NCBI GenBank assembly: GCA_964478455.1
Contig: CAYZJD010000196.1
Location: 1-8,410 of the forward strand
Reading direction: 5' to 3'
Length of the DNA: 8,410 nt
Source of the DNA: CAYZJD01 sp964478455
GTDB lineage: Bacteria; Acidobacteriota; Terriglobia; Bryobacterales; Bryobacteraceae
In this document: piece after piece, positions 1 through 6,638 of the stretch
Numbering within the stretch: position 1 is the stretch's first letter
Layout: each line of letters begins with the position of its first letter
The notes under the pieces: generated by a model
What the model saw: the letters and a program-made list of their open reading frames with translations, nothing else
What the model was told of the DNA's origin: nothing
Databases searched by the model: none
Program-made: the position numbers and the translations under genes

Positions 1-1017
1 GATCGGGCCCGAGTAGACCCACGGATAACTGTGCCCGCCGATCTTGCGGTAGACCGGACAGTGGTTCAGGCAGGCGCCGCAGCGGATGCAGGAAAGCGAT
101 TCGCGCTTCTCGCGGTCCGCCAGAAGCCGCGCGCGGCCGTTGTCGAGCAGCAGAAGGTAGAGCTCGTCGGGGCCGTCGATCTCGCCAGCGCGGCGCGGTC
201 CCGACAGAATCGAGGTGTAAACGGTCAACGGCTGCCCGGTGGCACTGCGCCCAAGCAGCTTGAGGAAGACGGCAAGATCTTGCGCGCGGGGGACCAACTT
301 CTCGATGCCGGCCACGGCCACGTGGACCTTCGGCAGCGTGGTCGAGAGCCTCGCGTTGCCTTCGTTCTCCACCAGAACAACCGCGCCCGAATCAGCCACC
401 AGAAAGTTAGCGCCGGAGACCCCGATGTCCGCCGCCAGGAACTTCTCCCTCAGCACCGCGCGCGCGATCTTGGTCTGGTTCTCGGGGACCGTCTCGCTCG
501 CGACACCGAGCCGGCGGCTGAAGATCTCCGCCACTTCGTAGCGCGTCATGTGCAGCGCCGGCGCCACAATGTGGTAGGGCTTCTCGTGCGCCAACTGAAT
601 GATGTATTCGCCGAGATCGGTTTCGAGCGTCTCGAGATCGTGGTGTTGAAGCCGCTCGTTGAGGTCGATCTCCTCGGTGGTCATCGACTTCGACTTCACG
701 ATGAGCCGCGCCTGTTTGCGGCCGGCGAGGTCGGCGAGAAATTCGACCACGTCAGCGCCGTCGCGGCACCAGATGACCTCGCCGCCGTGGGCGCGGACGT
801 TGGATTCGAGTTGTTCCAGATAGTGATCGAGGTTTTCGAGCGTGTGCTGCTTGATGAGCCGGGCCTGCTCGCGCAACTCCTGGTAGTCGGGAAGCGCCTC
901 GACGGCCACGGCGGCGCGTCGTTTCTCGACGAGGCGGCCGGTGGAAGCGTAGATGGCCTGTTGCAGGCCGGGATCGGCGAGCGTCCTCTGGATTTGCTCC
1001 GGAGCGATCAGCGTCAT
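1..1017 (-). CDS. lutB: LutB, lactate utilization iron-sulfur protein (3' end cut off by window edge)
   Basis: This is a subunit of the cytoplasmic LutABC complex, which oxidises L-lactate to pyruvate. Reading the minus strand from the ATG at 1017 gives 339 codons, open and in frame to base 1. Visible family signatures are KSKSMTTEEIDLN (residues 108-120), EKPYHIVAPALHMTR (145-159), ADIGVSGANFLVADSGAVVL (196-215) and the ferredoxin-type motif C310-x2-C313-x2-C316-x3-C320-P for a [4Fe-4S] cluster. Bacillus LutB is about 476 residues, so roughly 135 residues, including the second cluster motif, lie outside the window. The start is 4 nt after the lutA stop, which implies one transcript and coupled translation; I see no good Shine-Dalgarno sequence at usual spacing. 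The plus strand here carries a long open frame that is only its antisense shadow. The family call is firm; the physiological substrate is inferred. Confidence 0.94.
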   Translation of the reverse strand, partial: MTLIAPEQIQRTLADPGLQQAIYASTGRLVEKRRAAVAVEALPDYQELREQARLIKQHTLENLDHYLEQLESNVRAHGGEVIWCRDGADVVEFLADLAGRKQARLIVKSKSMTTEEIDLNERLQHHDLETLETDLGEYIIQLAHEKPYHIVAPALHMTRYEVAEIFSRRLGVASETVPENQTKIARAVLREKFLAADIGVSGANFLVADSGAVVLVENEGNARLSTTLPKVHVAVAGIEKLVPRAQDLAVFLKLLGRSATGQPLTVYTSILSGPRRAGEIDGPDELYLLLLDNGRARLLADREKRESLSCIRCGACLNHCPVYRKIGGHSYPWVYSGPI

Positions 1018-1021
1018 ACGG

Positions 1022-1747
1022 TCAGCGCGACGCGAGCACCTCGGCGAGGTGCAGCGTCTTCACCGGCGAGCCCGCCCGCGAGAGCGCGCCGCGGATCTGC
1101 ATCAGGCAACTGGTGTCCAGTCCCACCACCGCCTCGGCGCCGGTCCGGAGAATCGAGTCAATCTTGGTCCGCGCCATGCCGCCCGAGACGGCGTCGAACT
1201 TAACCGAGAAGGTGCCGCCGAAGCCGCAGCATTCCTCGGCGATGTCCATTTCGCGCAAGGTCAGCCCGCGGACACGGGAGAGCAGACGCCGCGGGCCTTC
1301 TTTGATGCCGAGTTCGCGCAACCCGTGGCAACTGTCGTGAAACGTGGCCACGCCGTCCCACCGCGCACCGACGTCTTCGACTCCCGCCACGTCGAGCAGG
1401 AACTCGGAGAACTCCCACACGCGCGGCGCCAGCCTCGCCGCCGTTTCGAGATAGCGAGGCTCCTTGCGAAAGAGACCACCGTAGTGGTGCTTCACCATGG
1501 CGGTACAGGAACCGGACGGGGCGACGATGTATTCCGCATGGTCGAAGACATCCAGAAAATGCCGCGCCACCTGCCGCGCCTCTTCGTGGTAGCCGCTGTT
1601 GAAAGCGGGCTGCCCGCAACAGGTCTGCGCTTCCGGGAAATCGACCTCGTAGCCGAGGCGCTCCAGGACCTCGGCCATGGCCATGCCGACTTCGGGAAAC
1701 AACTGATCGACGAGGCAGGTGACAAAGAGCGTGACGCGCGCGCTCAT
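1022..1747 (-). CDS. lutA: LutA, lactate utilization protein with two cysteine-rich (CCG) domains
   Basis: This 241-residue protein matches the usual LutA/YkgE length of about 240. It has the duplicated cysteine-rich domain of heterodisulfide-reductase-like and glycolate-oxidase-like Fe-S proteins. Repeat one has C11, the CCG at 43-45 and C81 in PSGSC. Repeat two has C140 in HDSCHG, the CCG at 173-175 and C214 in DTSC. Such CCG domains bind an unusual Fe-S cluster and pass electrons in the LutABC lactate oxidation complex. The ATG at 1747 gives the canonical N-terminus MSARVTLFVTCLVDQLFPE. An ATG 7 nt upstream is in another frame and gives no family match. Its Shine-Dalgarno is weak. A TAGAAT box at 1762-1757 would put the transcript start only a few bases before the ATG, so translation may be leaderless or nearly so. 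It is the first gene of the lut operon, ahead of lutB. Confidence 0.95.
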   Translation of the reverse strand: MSARVTLFVTCLVDQLFPEVGMAMAEVLERLGYEVDFPEAQTCCGQPAFNSGYHEEARQVARHFLDVFDHAEYIVAPSGSCTAMVKHHYGGLFRKEPRYLETAARLAPRVWEFSEFLLDVAGVEDVGARWDGVATFHDSCHGLRELGIKEGPRRLLSRVRGLTLREMDIAEECCGFGGTFSVKFDAVSGGMARTKIDSILRTGAEAVVGLDTSCLMQIRGALSRAGSPVKTLHLAEVLASR

Positions 1748-1756
1748 GAAGCACCG

Positions 1757-1762
1757 ATTCTA
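1757..1762 (-). promoter_or_regulatory. Candidate -10 box for lutAB
   Basis: Read on the minus strand this is TAGAAT, a 5/6 match to TATAAT. It lies 9 nt before the lutA start codon and 4 nt outside the left arm of the hairpin at 1767-1855. The position 17 nt upstream reads TGCGGG, inside the hairpin arm, and is not a sigma-70 -35 box. The call rests on one hexamer. Confidence 0.22.
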
Positions 1763-1766
1763 CCCA

Positions 1767-1855
1767 AAACCGGGGACAGCCCGCATGTTTCCCGGCGCAT
1801 CCGGCGGTTCGCGCGACGACGTGAGCGCGGGGAACATGCGGGCTGTCCCCGGTTT
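1767..1855. repeat. REPIN-like hairpin: 23-nt perfect inverted repeat in the divergent lutA/sigma gap
   Basis: The arms at 1767-1789 and 1833-1855 are exact reverse complements over 23 nt; their shared core is CCGGGGACAGCCCGCATG. Pairing continues inward through a G-T pair, four more Watson-Crick pairs and, after a one-base bulge at 1795, three further pairs (1796-1798 with 1825-1827). That makes a stem of about 30 bp with a loop of about 26 nt. The GGGGACAG-type core resembles the REP-like palindromes mobilised by RAYT (TnpA-REP) transposases, and two REPs in inverted orientation define a REPIN. No transposase is present here, so any mobility would depend on one elsewhere. A terminator role is unlikely because both flanking genes point away from it. 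The repeat itself is certain; its class is inferred. Confidence 0.75.
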
Positions 1856-1859
1856 CTTA

Positions 1860-1865
1860 TATACT
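1860..1865 (+). promoter_or_regulatory. Candidate -10 box for the sigma factor operon
   Basis: TATACT matches TATAAT at 5 of 6 positions. It sits 4 nt outside the right arm of the hairpin at 1767-1855, mirroring the box on the lutA side, and 32 nt before the TTG start of the sigma gene. The corresponding -35 position (1837-1842, TGCGGG) falls inside the hairpin arm and is a poor match. An autoregulated ECF promoter was not recognisable. Confidence 0.22.
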
Positions 1866-1897
1866 GAAACCCGCAGTCAAGACACCGGCGAATATTC

Positions 1898-2470
1898 TTG
1901 ACTTTTCACGGGTTTAACGCGGACTATCTGCAACGGCTGGCGCAGGGCGATCCCTTCGTCGAACAGCACTTCTGTGACTATTTCGGCGAGTTGCTGCTGG
2001 CCCGGCTGCGACGCCGCTTGCGCAGCACGGCATTGATCGAGGACATTCGCCAGGAAACGCTGCTGCGCGTTCTGCGAACGCTTCGATCCGAGGCCGGGGT
2101 GTTGCAGCCAGAACGGTTTGGCGCTTACGTCTACTCGGTGTGCAACAACGTGATGCTGGAGCTGGAACGGGACCAGCAGCGCCACCCACTGATCAAGGAC
2201 AACAGCGCCGACTACGCCGACGAGAGGGTGAATCTGGACCTGACCCTGGTCAACGAGGAACGCAAGCGATTGATAAACAAAGCACTTCAAGAAATGTGCC
2301 AGAGAGACGGGGAGTTGCTGCGGCTGCTGTTTCTCGAAGAAATGAATCCGGAGGATGTTTGCCGGCGGCTGGGGGTGGACCGGGAGTACCTGCGGGTGCT
2401 CTTGCACCGCGCTAAGCACCGCTTCCGTAGCAGGTTCCGGGCGCTTGGCCCGGGCGGAAACGGAGGATAA
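1898..2470 (+). CDS. ECF-type RNA polymerase sigma factor (sigma-70 family)
   Basis: This 190-residue protein has the two-domain layout of extracytoplasmic-function sigma factors. The region 2 part (about residues 25-92) contains IEDIRQETLLRVLRTLR and FGAYVYSVCNNVMLE, which fit -10 recognition and core binding. The region 4 part (about 123-180) contains LLRLLFLEEMNPEDVCRRLG followed by DREYLRVLLHRAKHRF, a helix-turn-helix for -35 recognition. The start is TTG at 1898. An in-frame stop at 1865-1867 with no ATG or GTG after it leaves no upstream choice, and a later start would cut the FHGFNADYLQRL segment that I remember as typical of acidobacterial relatives. I see no Shine-Dalgarno sequence, so initiation is probably weak. 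The anti-sigma gene follows after 73 nt, the usual partner arrangement. It probably directs transcription of its own operon, but the target promoter cannot be read from the sequence. Confidence 0.92.
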   Translation: MTFHGFNADYLQRLAQGDPFVEQHFCDYFGELLLARLRRRLRSTALIEDIRQETLLRVLRTLRSEAGVLQPERFGAYVYSVCNNVMLELERDQQRHPLIKDNSADYADERVNLDLTLVNEERKRLINKALQEMCQRDGELLRLLFLEEMNPEDVCRRLGVDREYLRVLLHRAKHRFRSRFRALGPGGNGG

Positions 2471-2475
2471 AGGGG

Positions 2476-2486
2476 GACAATTTGTC
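2476..2486. promoter_or_regulatory. Short palindrome between sigma and anti-sigma genes
   Basis: GACAATTTGTC is a perfect 11-nt palindrome (GACAA, T, TTGTC) starting 6 nt after the sigma stop codon. It is AT-rich in a GC-rich setting. It could be a small operator or a chance match; a single site cannot decide this. Confidence 0.2.
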
Positions 2487-2543
2487 GCAGGAAAGTGTAA
2501 TGTTTGCGGCTCGAAATTCACCATGTAGATAGAGGTCGAGCAA

Positions 2544-3227
2544 ATGGACCACAACCAAGCAGTCCGCCTCCGAGCAGCCGACCGGTACTTGCTGGGAGAG
2601 CTCACCGGCGAAGAACGCGAGCGTTTCGAGGAACATTACTTCTCCTGCCTTGAGTGCGCCGACGAGGTGCGGGCGGGTGAGTTGCTGCGGGCCAATGCAG
2701 CCGCTGTGCTGGGAGCGCGAAGCCGCGAGCGGGCGGAAGCGCGCGGCTGGCTCGAGTGGCTGCGCTGGCGGCCGGCCCTGGCGGGCTCCTGGGCGCTCGC
2801 CGGCGCTTTTCTCGCAGTGACGCTGTACCAGAGCCTGGTGCTTCTGCCAGGCTTGCGGGACCGCATTTCCGAGCTCAGCGGACCCCAGGCGGTGGAACGG
2901 TACGCGCTCCGAGCGCTCAGCCGGGGCGAGGATCTTACGGTCGCTGTGCCATCCGGAAGCAGGTTTATCCAGATGGCCGTGCATCTCGGCCCGGAGCACC
3001 GGTTTGCCGCCTATAGCGGCGAGCTTCTCGACGCGGCGGGAGCCCGGTTGCTGGCCGTGCCGAGTCCCGCGCCCCGGCAGCCTGGCCTTCCGCTGGAGTT
3101 CCTGATCCCGGCGGACAAGCTGCCCGAGGGCGCCTGCAAGATGGTGATACGCGGTTTCGAGGACCAGGCGCGGTCCGGTCCCGGAACCGAAATCGGAAGC
3201 TATGCGTTCGTCGTCAGACGCAACTAG
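2544..3227 (+). CDS. Membrane-anchored zinc-finger anti-sigma factor
   Basis: This 227-residue protein has three parts. The N-terminus is a zf-HC2-like anti-sigma zinc finger: H3, then ADRYLLGELTGEERERFEEH, then H31-x3-C35-x2-C38. These ligands place it among zinc-binding anti-sigma domains that hold a sigma factor in the cytoplasm. Residues about 77-101 (PALAGSWALAGAFLAVTLYQ onward) form one membrane span. Residues about 103-227 would then be outside the cytoplasm; they look beta-rich and I recognise no domain. Start choice is good: AGAGG at 2531-2535 lies 8 nt before the ATG. It sits between the sigma gene and the 241-residue protein on the same strand. By family logic it binds the upstream sigma factor and releases it on a signal, possibly proteolytic. 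The C-terminal domain may be the sensor or the cleavage target; that is inference. Confidence 0.88.
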   Translation: MDHNQAVRLRAADRYLLGELTGEERERFEEHYFSCLECADEVRAGELLRANAAAVLGARSRERAEARGWLEWLRWRPALAGSWALAGAFLAVTLYQSLVLLPGLRDRISELSGPQAVERYALRALSRGEDLTVAVPSGSRFIQMAVHLGPEHRFAAYSGELLDAAGARLLAVPSPAPRQPGLPLEFLIPADKLPEGACKMVIRGFEDQARSGPGTEIGSYAFVVRRN

Positions 3228-3340
3228 CAGCTTGCGGAAGAACCGGTAACAGGCAGCGCTGTCCGCGCGCCGGCCGCCAGTAAAGACAGCGAAGCCAGTC
3301 GCGGTTTTCCAACAGGCGGCTGAATTAACCAGGTGAAGCC

Positions 3341-4066
3341 ATGAACGGAAGAAAGCGATTTATTTACAGCGCCAACGCGGTTGGCGTCGCGGTGAAGGTA
3401 CCCCCGGTGGAGGAGTTCTGGGCCTGCTGCTCGTTGCCTGTCTGCGGCGGCCGGGGCTCCTGCAAGGCCGGGCCGTTTCAGAATTCATTCCTGTCCTTCC
3501 AGTCGGCCGAAGCGACGGCCTTCGGCGGAGTGAACCCGCATGGAAACATCGTCTCGGAAGCCCGGGCAACGGTCACCAAGCTGAACATCCTCAGCGGACT
3601 GTTCGCCGACAAGATTGACTTGGGGCTCAAGTTCACGTTCGATCAGAACAGCCAGCAACTCATCTCCGTCGAGGTCACGGAGAAGCCGTACACGGGACTG
3701 GTGATCGATGGACAGAACTACGACAACGTAACCATGGAGCGGGCAGTTGCCGACGCGGCCGGCAGGGATCACAACGCATTCCGCGGGAACCTGCCAAGCT
3801 TGCGTCCAAGCGCGTACCACGTCCAGCAGACACACCAGAGTGCGTATACCACGCTGGCAGTCGATCCCAGGGCGCGCCTCAGGTCGATGCCCCAGGACCA
3901 CGGGTTCCTCGACGTGCCGAATTTCGGGCGTGTCTACTTCGGGGAATGGTCCGAGCACCTGCACCGGCAGAACATCACCGGGCTGCGGGTGGTCCTCGAC
4001 ACTCCCACGGTAAAGGGCGAGATCGTCATCGCCGATCCCGGCGGCAACGGCCAGTTCTATCCATAG
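3341..4066 (+). CDS. Unrecognised 241-residue protein with N-terminal Cys cluster, paired with TPR-CHAT
   Basis: I do not recognise a defined domain. The start is supported by AGGTGA at 3331-3336 just before the ATG. There is no signal peptide or membrane span, and the sequence looks mainly beta-strand. Residues 29-41 hold four cysteines (CCSLPVCGGRGSC), a spacing that could bind metal or form disulfides. The segment ARATVTKLNILSGLFADKI (74-92) and the opening RFIYSANAVGVA recall, from memory only, a family of acidobacterial proteins of unknown function, whose members lack these cysteines at the matching place as far as I remember. The stop codon TAG is followed directly by the ATG of the TPR-CHAT gene, so the two are translationally linked and probably work together. 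It could be a substrate, activator or inhibitor of the CHAT protease. The gene call is good; the function is unknown. Confidence 0.78.
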   Translation: MNGRKRFIYSANAVGVAVKVPPVEEFWACCSLPVCGGRGSCKAGPFQNSFLSFQSAEATAFGGVNPHGNIVSEARATVTKLNILSGLFADKIDLGLKFTFDQNSQQLISVEVTEKPYTGLVIDGQNYDNVTMERAVADAAGRDHNAFRGNLPSLRPSAYHVQQTHQSAYTTLAVDPRARLRSMPQDHGFLDVPNFGRVYFGEWSEHLHRQNITGLRVVLDTPTVKGEIVIADPGGNGQFYP

Positions 4067-6553
4067 ATGGCCGCGCTTCGGTGGTGTCTGCCGGTTCTTC
4101 TCCTCGCGGTGGGATGCGTCCCCTGGAGGGACGAGCCGCCGGATACGCTGTACCGGGGTGCCCGGGACCAGTACCGCCACGGCAACCTTCAAGAGGCGCT
4201 CGGAATGGCCGAGCGCGGCTTGTCGGCGGGAAACATCGAGCCGGTGTGGCAAGCCCGCTTCCTGCTCCTCAAGAGTGAAATCCTCGCAACGAGCGGAAAG
4301 CCTCAGGAAGCCCTGGCGCTGCTCGAGAGCTTCGAGCCTCAAGGGCCGGAGGCAACCGAATTCACCGCTCGGCGCCTGATGACGCAAGCGCTCGCCCGCA
4401 TCCACAGGGCCGAGTTCCATCCGGCGAGGGCGCTTCTGGAGGACGCCTGGCAACTGGCTCTCCGGACAGGTTCCCGCGAGCTGCTGGCCGAGGTGGGAAA
4501 CCGCCACGGCATTTGCCTCACACAATTGGATGACGCGGAAGCCGCTGAAGCCACCCTGCGCCGAGCCCTCGACAACGCCCGTCGCGCCGGCGATTCCTAC
4601 CTGGAGATGGCAGCGCTCGGCAACCTCGGCTTCCTGCGGCTGCTGACGGCTCGCTACGACGAGGCGATCCCGTGGTTCGAGCAACTGCTCGCGCTGGCGC
4701 GCGAGGGAGGTTACCGGCGCTTCGTCGCCAAGACGCTGCACAACCTGGGCATCTGCCATACGAGCCTCGGGGACCTGGACGCTGCCATCAAGGTTCTCAC
4801 GCAGGCCCAGCAGGATTACGCCGTTTTAGGGGACCGGCCCGGGCAGGAAGCCTGCCTCGGCGACCTCGGCAACGTCTACTTCGAGCAACAGCAATACGAG
4901 ACGGCGGCGGATTCTTACAGCAAGGCGCTGGCGCTGGCCCGTGGCGTCGGCGACCGGCTCTACGAAGGCCAGTGGCTCTGCAACCTCGCCCAAGTGGCTC
5001 TTGAGAAAGGTGACTGGTCCGGCGCCGAGGATTACAATCGCCGGGCCCTCGAGCGGCTCAAGGCGATCGGGGACCGGCGGCGCCTGCTCGAAGTCGATCT
5101 TGGTTTGGGGCGCTTGGCGGAGGGTCAGGGCCGTAAGGATGAGGCCGAGCGGGCGTATGAATCCGTCGCGGTTCGGGCGCGCGATCTGGGGGCGCCGCGC
5201 TTGCTGATTGAAGCGCAGGCCCGGCTGGGACTGCTGTACATCCATGCCGGGCGGCGCAGGGAAGCGGACGCACAGTTTCGCGAGTTCTCCTCAACCATCG
5301 CCAGCTCGTGGGCGAAGCTCGAGCGGGACGAGTGGAAGATCACTTACCAGACGAGCGTGATGCCGTTCTACCGGGCCTACGTGGACCTGCTGGTCGCTCA
5401 AGGAAGCGGGATCCGGGCGCTCGAGATCGCCGAGTCATGCCGCGCCCGGCTGCTGAGGGAGCGGCTGGGAATTCAGAGTCGTGGAGAGGCCGGTTTCAGC
5501 GCCGCCGCGTTCCGGCAGGTGGCACGCCGTGAACGGGCTGTGTTGCTGAGCTATTGGGTCGCGCCGCGGCGGTCCTTCCTGTGGGTGGTGACGCCGGGCG
5601 AGGTCGTGCACTTCATCCTTCCGTCGCTGGAGGAGATCGCGTCACTGGTGTCCGGCTATGACAACGCGATTCTGAACCTCGATGATCTCCGCGAGCTTTC
5701 CGACGGCACCGGCCGCCGGCTCCATGATGTTCTCCTAGGCCCGGCAGCCATTTGGATCCGGCCCGGGGCACGGGTAATCCTGGTTCCCGACGGCCCGCTG
5801 CACCGGCTGAACTTCGAGACGCTTCTGGCGGGCGAGCCGCCCAGGTACTGGATGGAGGACGTCACGCTCAGCCTCTCTCCATCGCTCGGCGCATTGCTGG
5901 CGGAGGCAGCTCCGGCTCGGCGGCCGCCGAAGTCAGTGCTCCTTCTGGGGAACCCCGTCTCGCCGGCTCCCGAATGGCCGCCACTGGCCGACGCGGCCAA
6001 TGAGATTCAGGCGATCAGCGGCACGGTTGCCGGCGGAGAGGCGCTCGTGCTGACCGGGCGGGATGCGTATGCGGCCGCCTATGCCGCCGCACGGCCAGCC
6101 GACTTCCAGCGCATCCACTTCTCAGCGCACGCGGCCGCCAATCCGGACCAGCCACTGGACTCGGCGGTGATCCTGTCGCGCCACGGCGACTCGTTCAAGC
6201 TGTACGCGCGGGACGTTGCCCGGATCCCCCTCCGCGCCGAAATGGTCACCGTGTCAGCGTGCCGCAGCGCTGGAGCGCGCTCGTATTCCGGCGAGGGATT
6301 GGTGGGCTTCGCCTGGGCCTTTCTGCAAGCCGGCGCCCGGAACGTCGTCGCCGGGCTTTGGGACGTCAATGACCGCTCGACCGCCCTGCTCATGTCCCGC
6401 CTGTACCAGCACCTGAAAGCGGGCCTGTCTCCCGAGGCTGCGCTTCGCGCCGCCAAGTTGGAGCTTCTCCGCGACCCGGTCTATCGCCTCCCCTACTACT
6501 GGGCGCCGTTCGTGGTCTTCACCCGAGGAGGCGGCGCGGCCGCCACACGCTGA
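4067..6553 (+). CDS. TPR-CHAT caspase-like protease, predicted lipoprotein
   Basis: This 828-residue protein has a tetratricopeptide array and a C-terminal CHAT domain (caspase HetF associated with TPRs). The N-terminus MAALRWCLPVLLLAVGC looks like a lipoprotein signal with the lipid-accepting cysteine at C17. About eight or nine TPR-like helical pairs cover roughly residues 28-420, for example YDEAIPWFEQLLALAREGG. The CHAT domain starts near 565 with VILVPDGPLHRLNFETLL. It carries the catalytic His in IHFSAHA (H688) and the catalytic Cys in VTVSACRSA (C732), then GLVGFAWAFLQAGARNVVAG and the typical ending YYWAPFVVFTRGG. Both dyad residues are kept, so an active cysteine protease is expected. 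TPRs usually sense or bind a partner. The start follows the upstream stop with no gap and no separate ribosome site, implying translational coupling. The odd point is location: the signal implies action outside the cytoplasm, whereas well-studied CHAT proteins are cytosolic. The signal's -3 residue is Ala, which is allowed but weaker than Leu. Confidence 0.94.
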   Translation: MAALRWCLPVLLLAVGCVPWRDEPPDTLYRGARDQYRHGNLQEALGMAERGLSAGNIEPVWQARFLLLKSEILATSGKPQEALALLESFEPQGPEATEFTARRLMTQALARIHRAEFHPARALLEDAWQLALRTGSRELLAEVGNRHGICLTQLDDAEAAEATLRRALDNARRAGDSYLEMAALGNLGFLRLLTARYDEAIPWFEQLLALAREGGYRRFVAKTLHNLGICHTSLGDLDAAIKVLTQAQQDYAVLGDRPGQEACLGDLGNVYFEQQQYETAADSYSKALALARGVGDRLYEGQWLCNLAQVALEKGDWSGAEDYNRRALERLKAIGDRRRLLEVDLGLGRLAEGQGRKDEAERAYESVAVRARDLGAPRLLIEAQARLGLLYIHAGRRREADAQFREFSSTIASSWAKLERDEWKITYQTSVMPFYRAYVDLLVAQGSGIRALEIAESCRARLLRERLGIQSRGEAGFSAAAFRQVARRERAVLLSYWVAPRRSFLWVVTPGEVVHFILPSLEEIASLVSGYDNAILNLDDLRELSDGTGRRLHDVLLGPAAIWIRPGARVILVPDGPLHRLNFETLLAGEPPRYWMEDVTLSLSPSLGALLAEAAPARRPPKSVLLLGNPVSPAPEWPPLADAANEIQAISGTVAGGEALVLTGRDAYAAAYAAARPADFQRIHFSAHAAANPDQPLDSAVILSRHGDSFKLYARDVARIPLRAEMVTVSACRSAGARSYSGEGLVGFAWAFLQAGARNVVAGLWDVNDRSTALLMSRLYQHLKAGLSPEAALRAAKLELLRDPVYRLPYYWAPFVVFTRGGGAAATR

Positions 6554-6598
6554 CGACATAGTCTTCGCTGCCTGGCCCTCAAAAAAAGTTCGGGACGG

Positions 6599-6625
6599 GT
6601 GAAACGCCTGAGGCGTGAGTTTCAC
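6599..6625. other. Hairpin 45 nt after the TPR-CHAT gene
   Basis: GTGAAA (6599-6604) pairs with TTTCAC (6620-6625), and inside it CGCC (6605-6608) pairs with GGCG (6612-6615) around a TGA loop; TGAG bulges out. No T-run follows, so it is not a standard intrinsic terminator. It may still end or protect the upstream operon transcript. Confidence 0.4.
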
Positions 6626-6638
6626 TATACGAGTGTGG

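Noticed and set aside
31..1203. A 390-codon open frame on the plus strand
   Set aside because: It is antisense to lutB and the end of lutA. It is low-complexity Arg/Ala/Leu-rich, while the minus strand gives clear LutB and LutA motifs.
1767..1855. The long hairpin as a bidirectional transcription terminator
   Set aside because: Both neighbouring genes start, rather than end, at this gap and are transcribed away from it.
1898..1927. TTGACT at 1898-1903 with GACTAT at 1922-1927 as a sigma-70 promoter
   Set aside because: The -10 match is only 3 of 6, and the hexamer lies in coding sequence at the N-terminus of the sigma factor, where a promoter would give no full-length product.
3228..3340. 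A possible small RNA or terminator between the anti-sigma gene and the 241-residue protein
   Set aside because: The 113-nt gap has only minor GC palindromes, such as CAGCGCTG, and no stem with a T-run; nothing beyond the ribosome site is supportable.
3485..4759. A 424-codon open frame on the minus strand
   Set aside because: It covers two well-supported plus-strand genes and shows no domain; it is a GC-rich antisense shadow.
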